In this document: positions 51,938-60,490 of the stretch, in pieces | How positions within the stretch are numbered: position 1 is the first letter of the stretch | How the letters are laid out: each line of letters opens with the position of its first letter | Source of the DNA: JANMEB01 sp041745295 | GTDB taxonomy: Bacteria > Planctomycetota > Planctomycetia > Pirellulales > Pirellulaceae | Length of the DNA: 64,000 nucleotides | Direction: 5' to 3' | NCBI GenBank assembly: GCA_041745295.1 | Contig: JBGTJE010000050.1 | Location: forward strand, 13,326 to 77,325 | Notes under the pieces: generated by a model | The model's input: only the letters and a program-made list of their open reading frames with translations | Database searches by the model: none | Told to the model about the DNA's origin: nothing | Made by a program: the position numbers and the translations under genes

Positions 51938-53011
51938 ATGGCGATTGCGACTTCATTAATTCCCGCGAGCTACGTGCTTCCCAACGTTCGGCCGATTTAT
52001 ATCGGTCGGGTCTGCGTCGATCCGCCGATTCTCCAAGCTCCGATGGCTGGCTTTACAAATTACGCATTCCGGCAAATTGTACGCGAATTCGGCGGCGTGG
52101 GCTTACAAGCCACCGAAATGATCAGTGCCCAAAGCTTTGTTTGGATGGATAAACACGTCGCTGAACATCCCGACCGCTTGTGGGGGATCCGCAACGAAGC
52201 ACGGCCGCTGGCAGTACAGATTTGGGATAACGATCCAGAAATCCTGGCTGAGGTCGGCCGACGATTGGCTCACGATTACGGCGTCAGCGTCGTTGACTTG
52301 AACTTCGGCTGCCCGGTTCGGCAGATCACGGCCAAAGCCCACAGCGGTTCGTACTTGCTTCGCCATCCCGATCGCGTCGGGCAGATCATCGAGCGAGTCT
52401 CCAAAGCCTGCAATCCGGTTCCGGTGACGGCGAAGATTCGCTTGGGGTGCACGCGCGACTGCATAAACGCGATCGACGTGGCTCAAGTCGTCGAGGGAGC
52501 CGGGGCCAAGGCATTGACAGTGCACGGCCGAACGGCACAGGACATGTTTCGCGGGAATGCGGATTGGGAAAACATTTCCCGGATCAAAGCAAACTTGAAG
52601 CACATTCCTCTGATCGGCAACGGCGATCTCGATTCGGCAGAAAAAGTTGTCGAAGCGTTTCGGCGATACGCCGTTGATGCGGTGATGATTGCCCGGGCGT
52701 CACTGGGCAAACCGTGGCTCTTCGCCCAAGCTTTTGCGGCACTTCGCGGCCAGCCCATCCCTCCCGACCCGACCTTGGAGCAGCAACGGAAAATCCTGCT
52801 CCATCATTTCGAATTAGTCGTGAGGCGATTTGGACCGGAGCGCGGGACGTATTTGATGCGCAAGTACGCTTGCTGCTACGCGCAAGGCCGCCGCGGGGCT
52901 CGTTACTTTCGCGCCCATGTCGGCAACGTCAAAACGCCCGCGGAGTTCCAGCAAGTCGTCGACGATTATTTTCCGACTGACGACGATGGACCTCCGCCCA
53001 TCATGGACTGA
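51938..53011 (+). CDS. dusB: tRNA-dihydrouridine synthase (DusB-like)
   Basis: A 357-residue FMN enzyme that reduces uridine in tRNA D loops with NADPH. ILQAPMAGFTNYAFRQIV binds FMN, LAVQIWDNDPEI and VDLNFGCPVRQITAK (Cys is the proton donor) are typical, followed by VTAKIRLG, ALTVHGRTAQDMFRG, IGNGDLDS and AVMIARASLGKPWLF. ATG 51938 gives the family start; the frame opens 15 codons earlier. The exact Dus class is not certain. It is divergent from the LigD-PE-like gene with closely spaced or overlapping 5' ends. Confidence 0.93.
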   Translation: MAIATSLIPASYVLPNVRPIYIGRVCVDPPILQAPMAGFTNYAFRQIVREFGGVGLQATEMISAQSFVWMDKHVAEHPDRLWGIRNEARPLAVQIWDNDPEILAEVGRRLAHDYGVSVVDLNFGCPVRQITAKAHSGSYLLRHPDRVGQIIERVSKACNPVPVTAKIRLGCTRDCINAIDVAQVVEGAGAKALTVHGRTAQDMFRGNADWENISRIKANLKHIPLIGNGDLDSAEKVVEAFRRYAVDAVMIARASLGKPWLFAQAFAALRGQPIPPDPTLEQQRKILLHHFELVVRRFGPERGTYLMRKYACCYAQGRRGARYFRAHVGNVKTPAEFQQVVDDYFPTDDDGPPPIMD

Positions 53012-53456
53012 GCCAGGCACGGCGAGGAACGGCGGTTCCGTTTTTCGAGCCCGCAGTTCCAATGGTGGCGACGACAAGCTCAACGCTTGGAATGCGACCG
53101 AAGAGTTTGCGTGATCGTTAAACTTTCACCATTATCCTCCGGACAGGGTGCGGTGCTGGCACGATTCTCGACGGTAGTTGTTGGATTTTTCGTGCGCACC
53201 GACAAAATCCAAAAAATCGAACGTGGAATAACCGATATCATGCGAAAGAAACATCGAATTTGATTCGTGCGAGTTTCGCCGGGGGGAATGCGGCTCAAGC
53301 GATCGCTCTTGGAGATCGCGACCTCCTATTCGAATTCGAACTCGACGCACCAAAAATTTTTGCGCGTCGAAGGCGAGCCAGCCACAGATTTCACAGCGAA
53401 CCGACCCAGAACTTCGGTTAACCGCTGGAGAATGTCATTACTTTCAGGAGGAAAAA
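53012..53456. other. Intergenic region, no gene found
   Basis: No frame here has family features. The 3' part carries a strong ribosome site, AGGAGG, 6 bases before the BON-protein ATG, so the promoter of that gene should lie here. Confidence 0.5.
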
Positions 53457-54206
53457 ATGCGACGCTTTTACCTAGTTTTGGCGATCATGGCCGTTGCCGG
53501 ATTGGCGGCACCTCGCGTGCAAGCCGACGACGATGCAATCGCCCAACACATTTACCAACGCCTCAAAGCCGAACAACAAAATGGCAATCTTCGCGGATAT
53601 CGAGTTGATATGCGCGTCGACAAAGGGACCGTTTGGTTTAAGGGCTACGTCTCCAACCCCGAACACGAAATGCTCATCCTGCGAACCGCCCAACAAGCGG
53701 GTCGAATGGGCGTCGTCCAAGTTGTTGACGACATCGACATTCAGCAACAAACCGCCCCCGCGATGCACAGCATTCGCGAAGAATCGATGGGTCAGGAACC
53801 TGCTCTTCCGGTTTCCTACAGCCAACAAATCAACGGTTCGGCTGTCGGCCAAGCGACGATTCCAACCGGACTTCCCACGACAGCTTTGACGAGTTCGCGG
53901 CAAGCCGGTCCAACTGCCCTGTCGCAGCAGCCAATCAATGTCGCCGTCACGGGCAACCCAATGCCGGTCGCTTACGCGGGTGGCATGGGAGTCACGACCG
54001 ACAATCCGCAGCTACCAGGTTACGCCTGGCCGGCGTACGCGGCTCATCCGAATTACGCCGCAGTCAGCTATCCGCGCCAATACTCTGCTTCCGCTTGGCC
54101 GTACATCGGTCCGTTCTATCCCTATCCGCAAGTCCCCTTGGGATGGCGCAAGGTAACGATGGAATGGGATGACGGTTGGTGGTATCTCGACTTCAACGAT
54201 CGCTAA
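53457..54206 (+). CDS. Secreted BON-domain protein
   Basis: A 249-residue protein with a signal peptide (about 1-23, LAIMAVAGLAAPRVQA). A BON domain lies at about 24-95: IAQHIYQRLKAEQQNG, VDMRVDKGTVWFKGYVS and VVQVVDDIDI. BON domains are thought to bind phospholipid and occur in osmotic-stress proteins. The rest is Pro/Gly/Tyr/Ala-rich with repeated PYP-type segments and ends WEWDDGWWYLDFNDR-like. The strong AGGAGG site and the terminator after it mark a single-gene unit. Confidence 0.87.
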   Translation: MRRFYLVLAIMAVAGLAAPRVQADDDAIAQHIYQRLKAEQQNGNLRGYRVDMRVDKGTVWFKGYVSNPEHEMLILRTAQQAGRMGVVQVVDDIDIQQQTAPAMHSIREESMGQEPALPVSYSQQINGSAVGQATIPTGLPTTALTSSRQAGPTALSQQPINVAVTGNPMPVAYAGGMGVTTDNPQLPGYAWPAYAAHPNYAAVSYPRQYSASAWPYIGPFYPYPQVPLGWRKVTMEWDDGWWYLDFNDR

Positions 54207-54239
54207 TCATTGCTTGCAATGTCGCATTTGACCTCAAGA

Positions 54240-54267
54240 CCCTTGTCCGTGCGGACAAGGGTTTTTT
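54240..54267 (+). terminator. Intrinsic terminator after the BON gene
   Basis: The stem CCCTTGTCC / GGACAAGGG has a GTGC tetraloop and is followed by six T. Confidence 0.85.
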
Positions 54268-54603
54268 GTTGTCAAAAAGTAGGTCGTGGAGTAGGTCTCG
54301 CAATCCGAGCGAGCCCTGGCATTGCCAAAACCCAATCCAATCTGGCGCCGTATCAATCGCTGGAAACGTTTGCTTGCAAATTGTTAGCGCTGAACGGTTT
54401 CCGAAATGGAGCATTGGTGATTGCGCCAAGTCTCGCTCGGCTCGCGAGACCTGCCGGGCGCAACCCGCTTGCATGCTGGCAGTTCCTCGCCAGCCGATAC
54501 AAGTCCAATCGTCGGAAATCATGGAGCGGACGGAAAAAACCGAAAGTTCAGCGCAGCTTATCACGATAACTAACGTAGAAATTCCAAGTTCAAGGGTTGT
54601 ACC
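54268..54603. other. Intergenic region with partial F7 repeat
   Basis: It contains AGTAGGTCGTGGAGTAGGTCTCGC near 54278-54301, followed by GCGAGCC, a degraded version of the hairpin at 60458-60490. No gene is supported. Confidence 0.5.
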
Positions 54604-55182
54604 ATGCTTGTCCGTAAAATGGCCGTGCCCGTCGCGCTACTTGTGGGCGCTATCAGCTTGACCGTCAGCGGGTGTTTTCCAACGATCGGTCCGGGACTAG
54701 GATTGCTCAGTATTCCGATCCCCGTGTCGCCGTATTGGCAAAAGTACTACGAAGATGAATATCACATCCACGAGCGGTATGCTCGTGTCCCGATTCTGGG
54801 ACCCCTGACCTCAGGGGGGCCTGCGGTAGCCCTCGATCCGCCCTCCGACGACGAAGTATGGTGGGCGCTTGAGCGAGCTCGTCCAGTCCAAGGCGGCATT
54901 CCCTTCCTGCACGAAACACAACGTAACAACGTCGTCATACTAAAGAAAAAGATTGCCGACTACGTCGATCCGCCGCGTGTTGTTCCCTTGATCGGTCCAG
55001 CGCAACTGCACCACGCTCACTACAAGTGCACGGTCCTGTTCTCGCAGAAAACAATCGTGGGCTGGCCGATACCTCACACGCTTGAGGATCAGGACGCGTC
55101 CGAGGTCCTCTATATCGACCACAATCACTTCCACATGGTGGGTGACGTAAACTTGAATTGCACTTCGCCCTATTACGAATAA
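54604..55182 (+). CDS. Lipoprotein of unknown function
   Basis: A 192-residue protein with a lipoprotein signal: VALLVGAISLTVSGC with the lipobox VSGC (Cys24). The next segment is Gly/Pro/Ile-rich (GPGLGLLSIPIPVSPYW), followed by a folded region with HETQRNNVVILKKKIADYV, LHHAHYKCTVLFSQKTIV and SEVLYIDHNHFHMVGD. His-rich patches could bind metal, though nothing confirms this. I recognise no family. A terminator after the gene separates it from the convergent cinA-like gene. Confidence 0.75.
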   Translation: MLVRKMAVPVALLVGAISLTVSGCFPTIGPGLGLLSIPIPVSPYWQKYYEDEYHIHERYARVPILGPLTSGGPAVALDPPSDDEVWWALERARPVQGGIPFLHETQRNNVVILKKKIADYVDPPRVVPLIGPAQLHHAHYKCTVLFSQKTIVGWPIPHTLEDQDASEVLYIDHNHFHMVGDVNLNCTSPYYE

Positions 55183-55210
55183 TTCAGTCTTCAAGATTGA
55201 TTGCAAATCC

Positions 55211-55234
55211 CGGCCGATCAATCGGCCGTTTTTT
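55211..55234 (+). terminator. Intrinsic terminator after the lipoprotein gene
   Basis: CGGCCG-ATCAAT-CGGCCG is followed by six T; the stem can extend by AT pairs. Confidence 0.8.
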
Positions 55235-55282
55235 GTTTCTTGAGCCAGCTGCCCGCGCATAAATCGCAGCAAATTACGCGTC

Positions 55283-55304
55283 ATTCCGGGCTGAGCCCCG
55301 GAAA
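55283..55304. repeat. F1 palindromic repeat, slightly diverged
   Basis: ATTCCGGG-CTGAGC-CCCGGAAA lies after the lipoprotein gene. The flank AAACCATCTTCCATGGATGG is related to the flanks of other copies. Confidence 0.75.
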
Positions 55305-55382
55305 CCATCTTCCATGGATGGAGAATTGCCGGAAGACCCTAATTCCTTGATTGGACTCCCGCCTTCGCTGGAGTCCCAGCAA

Positions 55383-55901
55383 TCAGCCCTGGCGTAAGCA
55401 ACGCAGCAACGCGCTAAGCATGAGTTGGCACGCTTCGGCCTGTCGCGCGGGCCTCGATGCGTCCTGTAATCGAAACTGTGCGTCCTCGACGTGCATGGCC
55501 CGTCGTCCCTCGCGCTTGGCAATCGAAACGAACACTTCACCGTCTCGCCCTGGCGGCGCATTGGGCCCAAGATGCCCGGTAATCGCCGCCGACCAATCGG
55601 CCTCGGGCGTCCGCAGCAACACATTCTGTACAAGTTCGCGGCTTGTTTCCATCGACACCGCAGATGATCGCTCAAGCGTCAAAGGCGACACCCCAAGCCA
55701 ATCCATTTTCGTTTGATCACGATACGTCACGGCAGAGCCACAGAAATATTCGCTGATTCCAGGAACGCTGGCCAAGACCGCCGCCGCCAATCCCCCCGTG
55801 CAACTTTCCGCCAACACCACCCGCTGACTCCTCCGCGCGAGCTCCTCGGCGATCTCCAGCGCGAAGATGCCTAGTCCAATTGCATCGGTCCACTTGCTCA
55901 T
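55383..55901 (-). CDS. pncC: CinA C-terminal-type nicotinamide-nucleotide amidohydrolase
   Basis: A 172-residue protein like stand-alone CinA C-terminal domains, which deamidate NMN to NaMN in pyridine-nucleotide recycling. Motifs are QRVVLAESCTGGLAAAVLAS, VPGISEYFCGSAVTYRDQ, LGVSPLTLERSSAVSMETS, the AITGHLGPNAPPG segment (usually ITGIAGPGGG) and DGEVFVSIA. The active-site ESCTGG is intact. ATG 55901 gives the family N-terminus; the frame runs 93 codons further without family features. It converges with the lipoprotein gene. Confidence 0.87.
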   Translation of the reverse strand: MSKWTDAIGLGIFALEIAEELARRSQRVVLAESCTGGLAAAVLASVPGISEYFCGSAVTYRDQTKMDWLGVSPLTLERSSAVSMETSRELVQNVLLRTPEADWSAAITGHLGPNAPPGRDGEVFVSIAKREGRRAMHVEDAQFRLQDASRPARQAEACQLMLSALLRCLRQG

Positions 55902-56314
55902 CGTGATTCCCAAGCATCCAAAAGTCGGCTGACCAAATCCATTTCCACCGATAAGCCTAGCTAACCTATCCGCCAAATTATAACCGCCCGTTCGTTCCTC
56001 CAAATCAAGAGCCCAAAGGTCGGGATGACTATTGCAGAACGCGCTCGGTCGGCAATTGAAGTCTGAAGCACAAGCGAAGGAACACCATCCCTGACTGATT
56101 TGTCCGAAGACATCACCCAGCGAAATTGGTCGTGCTGCGTTTACTTCGCCGGGCAAAGCTCGTGTCGGACCTGGACTCAAGCACGAAATCCGCAGTTCGC
56201 GAAGGGCCCTCTAATTGTCGCGGCGGTTCGGACTCGCGAAACGTCGGCGGCATTCCAGGTAGCCAATCGGCGAGGCTTACGCTTTCGACGAAATCCGAGA
56301 CGATGTAAATTGTA
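55902..56314. other. Intergenic region, no gene found
   Basis: Between pncC and acs, both on the minus strand. It contains overlapping short frames but no family features. The promoter of pncC probably lies here. Confidence 0.5.
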
Positions 56315-58276
56315 CTATTCTTCCTCGCCGCGGAGTTTGGCGAGGACGGTATAGTCTTCCAGCGTCGTGGTGTCGCCGGTGGTGGCGCGGCCTTCGGCGA
56401 TGTCGCGCAGCAGGCGGCGCATGATCTTGCCGCTGCGGGTCTTGGGCAGCGAATTAGTGAAACGGATGTCGTCGGGTTGAGCTAAGGCGCCGATTTCTTT
56501 GCGGACATGCAGTTTGAGCTCCTGCCGCAACTGCTCGTTGGGTTCCCCATGCTTGATCGTGACGAATACGGCGATGGCTTGGCCTTTGATTTCGTCGGCG
56601 CGACCGACCGCAGCGGCTTCCGCCACGGCAGGATGTGAGACCAGGGCACTTTCGATTTCGATCGTGCTCAAGCGGTGCCCGGCCACGTTGATCACGTCGT
56701 CGATTCTGCCCATGATCCAATAATATCCGTGCTGATCTTGCCGCGCATTGTCGCCGGTCAAATACATACCAGGAATTCGGGTCCAGTATTGCTCGCGAAA
56801 ACGCTGATCGTCCCCCCAGATGCCGCGAAGCATTCCAGGCCAGGGTTCCGCGATGCACAACATCCCACCTTGGTTAGCGCCAAGGGGACGGCCGCCCTCG
56901 TCCACGATCGCGGGGACGACGCCTGGGAGCGGACGCGTGCAACTCCCCGGCTTAGTCGCGGTCACGCCCGGCAAAGGGGACATCATGATCCCACCGGTTT
57001 CCGTCTGCCACCACGTGTCGACGATGGGACAACGCTCGCGGCCGATTTTACGGTGGTACCACATCCACGCTTCGGGGTTGATCCCTTCGCCGACGGTTCC
57101 GAGCAATCGAAGGCTGCTCAAATCGTGTTGATCGACGTGGTGATCGCCCCATTTGATGAACGAGCGGATTGCGGTCGGCGCGGTGTAAAGCGTATTAATC
57201 CGATATTTTTCGATCAGCGACCAAAACCGATTCTCGGCCGGAAAATTGGGAGCACCTTCGTACATGAACACCGTCGCCCCGTTGGAGAGTGGCCCGTAAA
57301 CGATGTAGCTATGCCCAGTAACCCAACCGCAGTCGGCTGTACACCAGAATAAATCCTCCGGCCGCCAATCAAAGACCCATTGAAAGGTCAACTTGGTCCA
57401 CAAGTTATACCCGGCCGTCGTGTGGCGAATTCCCTTAGGTTTTCCGGTCGAGCCGCTGGTGTACAAGATGAACAGAGTGTTTTCGCTATCAACCGGTTCC
57501 GCGGGGCAGTCGGCGACCACGGTTTGCACAAGTTCGTGCCACCAATGATCGCGCCCGGCCATCATTGAGACCGGCGAGTTGCCGCGCTGAAAGACAATGC
57601 AGTCTTTCACCGAGGGGCTTTTCTGTAAGGCTTCGTCGACGGTGCTCTTGAGCTGCAGAAACTTGCCACGACGCCACAAGCCATCCGCGGTGATCTGTAT
57701 TTTGGCTTGGGAATCGTTGTTTCGGTCGGCGATCGCCTCGGCCGAAAACCCGCCGAAGATGACCGAATGGATCGCACCGATCCGCGCACAAGCCAACATG
57801 GCGATTGCCAATTCGGGCGTCATGGGCATGTAGATCGAAACGACATCGCCCGCTTGGATCCCTAACGATTTCAAGGCATTTGCAAACCGACAGACGTCGG
57901 CGTGGAGTTCGCGGTAGGTCAGGGTTCGCGTATCGCCAGGTTCGCCTTCCCAAATGATTGCATTCCGCGAGCCGTGGCCCGCGACAAGCTGCGCGTCCAA
58001 GCAGTTGTAGCAAGCGTTTGTTTTTCCGCCGGCGAACCATTGCACCTGCTCGTCCTGGCGCTCGAATACCGAATCAAACGGTTGGAACCAATGTAGTTGG
58101 CTGATCGCCGCTTCACGCCAAAAAGCGTCGCGATCGAGGAGCGCTCGGTCGTAGAGCTTTTGATACTGTTCCTCGGAATTAATACGCGCCTGATTCGCGA
58201 ATTCCATAGGCGGAGGAAACATCCGGTCTTCTTGCATTACGGTTTGGATTCGTCCGCCCGCCGGTGCACTCATCAA
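56315..58276 (-). CDS. acs: Acetyl-coenzyme A synthetase
   Basis: A 653-residue ANL-family enzyme that makes acetyl-CoA from acetate, CoA and ATP. Motifs are LFILYTSGSTGKPKG (P-loop), WCTADCGWVTGHSY, VFMYEGAPNFP, DTWWQTETGG, LTGDNARQDQHGYYWIMGR and INVAGHRLSTIE. The C-terminal LPKTRSGKIMRRLLR has the catalytic Lys that is a usual acetylation site. Length is usual. The frame starts with MMSAPAGG; other Met residues follow within 25 codons, so the start is slightly uncertain. No acetate genes are adjacent. Confidence 0.96.
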   Translation of the reverse strand: MMSAPAGGRIQTVMQEDRMFPPPMEFANQARINSEEQYQKLYDRALLDRDAFWREAAISQLHWFQPFDSVFERQDEQVQWFAGGKTNACYNCLDAQLVAGHGSRNAIIWEGEPGDTRTLTYRELHADVCRFANALKSLGIQAGDVVSIYMPMTPELAIAMLACARIGAIHSVIFGGFSAEAIADRNNDSQAKIQITADGLWRRGKFLQLKSTVDEALQKSPSVKDCIVFQRGNSPVSMMAGRDHWWHELVQTVVADCPAEPVDSENTLFILYTSGSTGKPKGIRHTTAGYNLWTKLTFQWVFDWRPEDLFWCTADCGWVTGHSYIVYGPLSNGATVFMYEGAPNFPAENRFWSLIEKYRINTLYTAPTAIRSFIKWGDHHVDQHDLSSLRLLGTVGEGINPEAWMWYHRKIGRERCPIVDTWWQTETGGIMMSPLPGVTATKPGSCTRPLPGVVPAIVDEGGRPLGANQGGMLCIAEPWPGMLRGIWGDDQRFREQYWTRIPGMYLTGDNARQDQHGYYWIMGRIDDVINVAGHRLSTIEIESALVSHPAVAEAAAVGRADEIKGQAIAVFVTIKHGEPNEQLRQELKLHVRKEIGALAQPDDIRFTNSLPKTRSGKIMRRLLRDIAEGRATTGDTTTLEDYTVLAKLRGEEE

Positions 58277-58363
58277 GAAACCCTTTGCGAAGTTCGTTTC
58301 TTAATCCATGGCGCACATTTTAACGGGTTCCACATCGGAATCCTATTGCCACGCCTGCGCTCG

Positions 58364-58480
58364 GCACAGGTCTCCTGACCTCGCTGAGAGGGCGACCGAA
58401 GGTCTCCGAACGCCCGGCGGGTGAGAATTTAACCAGGGAGACCTACGGTCGGTGATGGTGCGGGGTCGGGAGACCCGTGC
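58364..58480. repeat. F8: nested palindrome, about 117 bp
   Basis: Outer arms (58364-58383 and 58461-58480, GCACAGGTCTCCTGACCTCG type) match inversely at 17 of 20 positions. Inner arms CGACCGAAGGTCTCC (58393-58407) and GGAGACCTACGGTCG (58437-58451) match at 14 of 15. It lies in the divergent region upstream of acs. Confidence 0.8.
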
Positions 58481-58507
58481 ACAGCGCGTCTGGCTCGACC
58501 ATCCAGT

Positions 58508-58710
58508 CGTGCTCGTGCTCAGTCCGCAGGACGGTACTCGTACTCGTGCTCGATTCGGACGACAATCGGTACGGTTAAACTCCAGTTGAAACTAACGGTA
58601 TTGATGCTAACGAAACTTGTGTGACGAAATCGATCGGCGCTAGAGATTGTTTCCCAATTCCAAAACGGAACCGAGTACGAGTACCGCTTCGCTGAGTACG
58701 AGTATGAATC
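58508..58710. repeat. F5 element, second copy
   Basis: The left end (58508-58556, CGTGCTCGTGCTCAGTCCGC...) and right end (58672-58710, ...GCTTCGCTGAGTACGAGTA) are imperfect inverted repeats of the GTACTC-rich type also present at 22461-22616. It ends 40 bases before the ABC ATPase gene. Confidence 0.75.
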
Positions 58711-58749
58711 AAAGACAAGTCCAAAACACCCCCAATCGAATTCCATTCG

Positions 58750-59628
58750 ATGTACGCGATTGAAATTACTGACCTTCGCAAATCGTACTCGGACAAAGAA
58801 GTCTTGCACGGGATTGGCTTCAACGTCGAGCGAGGGCAAATGGTTGGATTCTTGGGACCGAACGGAGCGGGAAAATCGACGACGATCCGCATTCTTTTGG
58901 GTCTGATTCGAGCGACTTCCGGCACGACGCGACTGTTTGGAGATTCCACTGCTGTCGCTGGCCAGCGGCGGAGGCGCGCAGTGGGTTATTTGCCAGGTGA
59001 ATTGCGGCTGTACCCATCGCTTACCGGCAGGGCTACGGTCGAATTTCTAGCGCGAGTCCGGCGGGTTGATTGTCGTCAGGAAATTGCCCGACTCGCGACC
59101 GTTTTCGAACTCGACTTGCGCGGACGCGTTCGCAATTACTCGAGCGGCATGAAACAGAAGCTCGGCTTAATCCAAGCATTAATGCACAAGCCCCAACTCG
59201 TGATTATGGACGAACCGACGACCGGGCTCGATCCGCTTGTGCGGCAAACGCTGTTTGCCGAGTTGCAGCGAGTTGCCCAAGACAATCGAACCGTGTTGTT
59301 TTCGAGCCACATACTCAGCGAAGTCTCGGAATTGTGCGATCAAGTCGTGATGTTGCGACAGGGGACGATCGTCGAGAATCAGTCGATTCGCCAACTTCGG
59401 CTACGGGCAGTAAGGCGAGTTGACATTGTTTTTTCAGCAATGGACGAGATGCCGAGCACCTTTCCAACGACACTGCAAATACTCGAGCGATCCGAACGTC
59501 GGCTGTCGTTTACCTGGTCGGGAAGCATCGATTCCCTTTTGCAATGGCTAAACGTCCAGTCACTTGACGACGTGACGATTGGCAAACCGAGTTTGGAAGA
59601 GTTGTTCTTGACGTATTATCGAGAATAA
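58750..59628 (+). CDS. ABC transporter ATP-binding protein
   Basis: A 292-residue ATPase of the ABC-2 exporter type. Walker A is GPNGAGKSTT, the signature is YSSGMKQKLGL, Walker B is LVIMDEPTTGLDP and the H-loop is SSHILSE. The last 80 residues form the extra domain common in ABC-2-type ATPases. The permease gene follows 12 bases later. Substrate unknown. An F5 repeat stands in the promoter region. Confidence 0.95.
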   Translation: MYAIEITDLRKSYSDKEVLHGIGFNVERGQMVGFLGPNGAGKSTTIRILLGLIRATSGTTRLFGDSTAVAGQRRRRAVGYLPGELRLYPSLTGRATVEFLARVRRVDCRQEIARLATVFELDLRGRVRNYSSGMKQKLGLIQALMHKPQLVIMDEPTTGLDPLVRQTLFAELQRVAQDNRTVLFSSHILSEVSELCDQVVMLRQGTIVENQSIRQLRLRAVRRVDIVFSAMDEMPSTFPTTLQILERSERRLSFTWSGSIDSLLQWLNVQSLDDVTIGKPSLEELFLTYYRE

Positions 59629-59640
59629 AGCCCGATCACC

Positions 59641-60459
59641 ATGTTCAACCTAGCGATTTTTGTCAAAACGATCCGCGATTCCATTGCCACATTGGCGATG
59701 GCTGCGTTGGCGACGATGGGGTTTGTAATCCTCTTCGTGTGGGCAATGGTCAACATGGGTCAGGAAGTCCTGCGGTTCGTGTCGCAATTTCCCTTCCTGC
59801 GAAATATCTTCGAGTTGAGCTTGGGGATCCGAGTGGAAGGAGATGTCTCGGTCAATATTTTGCTCGCTGTAAGCTTTACGCACTTAGTAGTGCTGGTCCT
59901 TGCCTGGGGAACGATCATCGCCATCGTAACGCGGGTCAGCGTTGGCGAGGTCGAACGAGGCACCGCCGATTTGTTGCTAAGCCTGCCGATTTCCCGATTC
60001 GCCGTCGCATTTAGTACGTCTTTAGTTTGGATTGTTGCGGGAGCCATGTTGGCCCTTTGTGCGCTGGTCGGCGTCTGGATCGGCGGCTTGCTATTCGCGG
60101 GAGACGAGCCGGTCCATTTTCTAAATTTTGTGCCGGCGGCCTTCAATCTGTTTGCGCTGCATTTGGCGGTCGGCGGTTTGGGTCAATTGGTATCCGGAAT
60201 TGCGAATCGGCGCGGAGTCGCAATTGGCGTCGTGGTTGGAATCGCGCTGGTGTCTGTGACATTGAATTTCGTCGAGCCGTTTATCCAACCGATTCAGCGA
60301 TTGCGATTTTTGGGGTTGCTGCATTATTTTCGACCCGTCGACATTGTGCGGACGGGACAGTGGCCCACGCAGAACTGTCTTGTGTTGCTTGGTGTCGCGG
60401 CGACTTGCTGGGCGATCGGTACGACCGCGTTTTGCCGCAAGGACATTCCTGCCGCATAA
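59641..60459 (+). CDS. ABC-2 type transporter permease
   Basis: A 272-residue membrane protein with about six hydrophobic helices, beginning FVKTIRDSIATLAMAALATMG, and the ABC-2 helices ending in SVGEVERGTADLLLSLPISR, which is typical of these permeases. It pairs with the ATPase 12 bases upstream. The stop overlaps the F7 hairpin that also ends the convergent lysR gene. Confidence 0.9.
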   Translation: MFNLAIFVKTIRDSIATLAMAALATMGFVILFVWAMVNMGQEVLRFVSQFPFLRNIFELSLGIRVEGDVSVNILLAVSFTHLVVLVLAWGTIIAIVTRVSVGEVERGTADLLLSLPISRFAVAFSTSLVWIVAGAMLALCALVGVWIGGLLFAGDEPVHFLNFVPAAFNLFALHLAVGGLGQLVSGIANRRGVAIGVVVGIALVSVTLNFVEPFIQPIQRLRFLGLLHYFRPVDIVRTGQWPTQNCLVLLGVAATCWAIGTTAFCRKDIPAA

Positions 60460-60490
60460 GTAGGTCTCGCGAGCCGAGCGAGACCTACTT
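60458..60490. repeat. F7 perfect 13-bp hairpin between convergent genes
   Basis: AAGTAGGTCTCGC-GAGCCGA-GCGAGACCTACTT. The left end overlaps the TAA of the permease gene and the right arm provides the TAG of the LysR gene (60485-60487). It may serve as a two-way terminator or mRNA end although it lacks T-runs. A damaged copy is near 54278. Confidence 0.85.

Noticed and set aside
58364..58480. Considered as a tRNA or a riboswitch before acs
   Set aside because: No tRNA acceptor or anticodon pattern; the folding is a nested inverted repeat, better explained as an F8 element.
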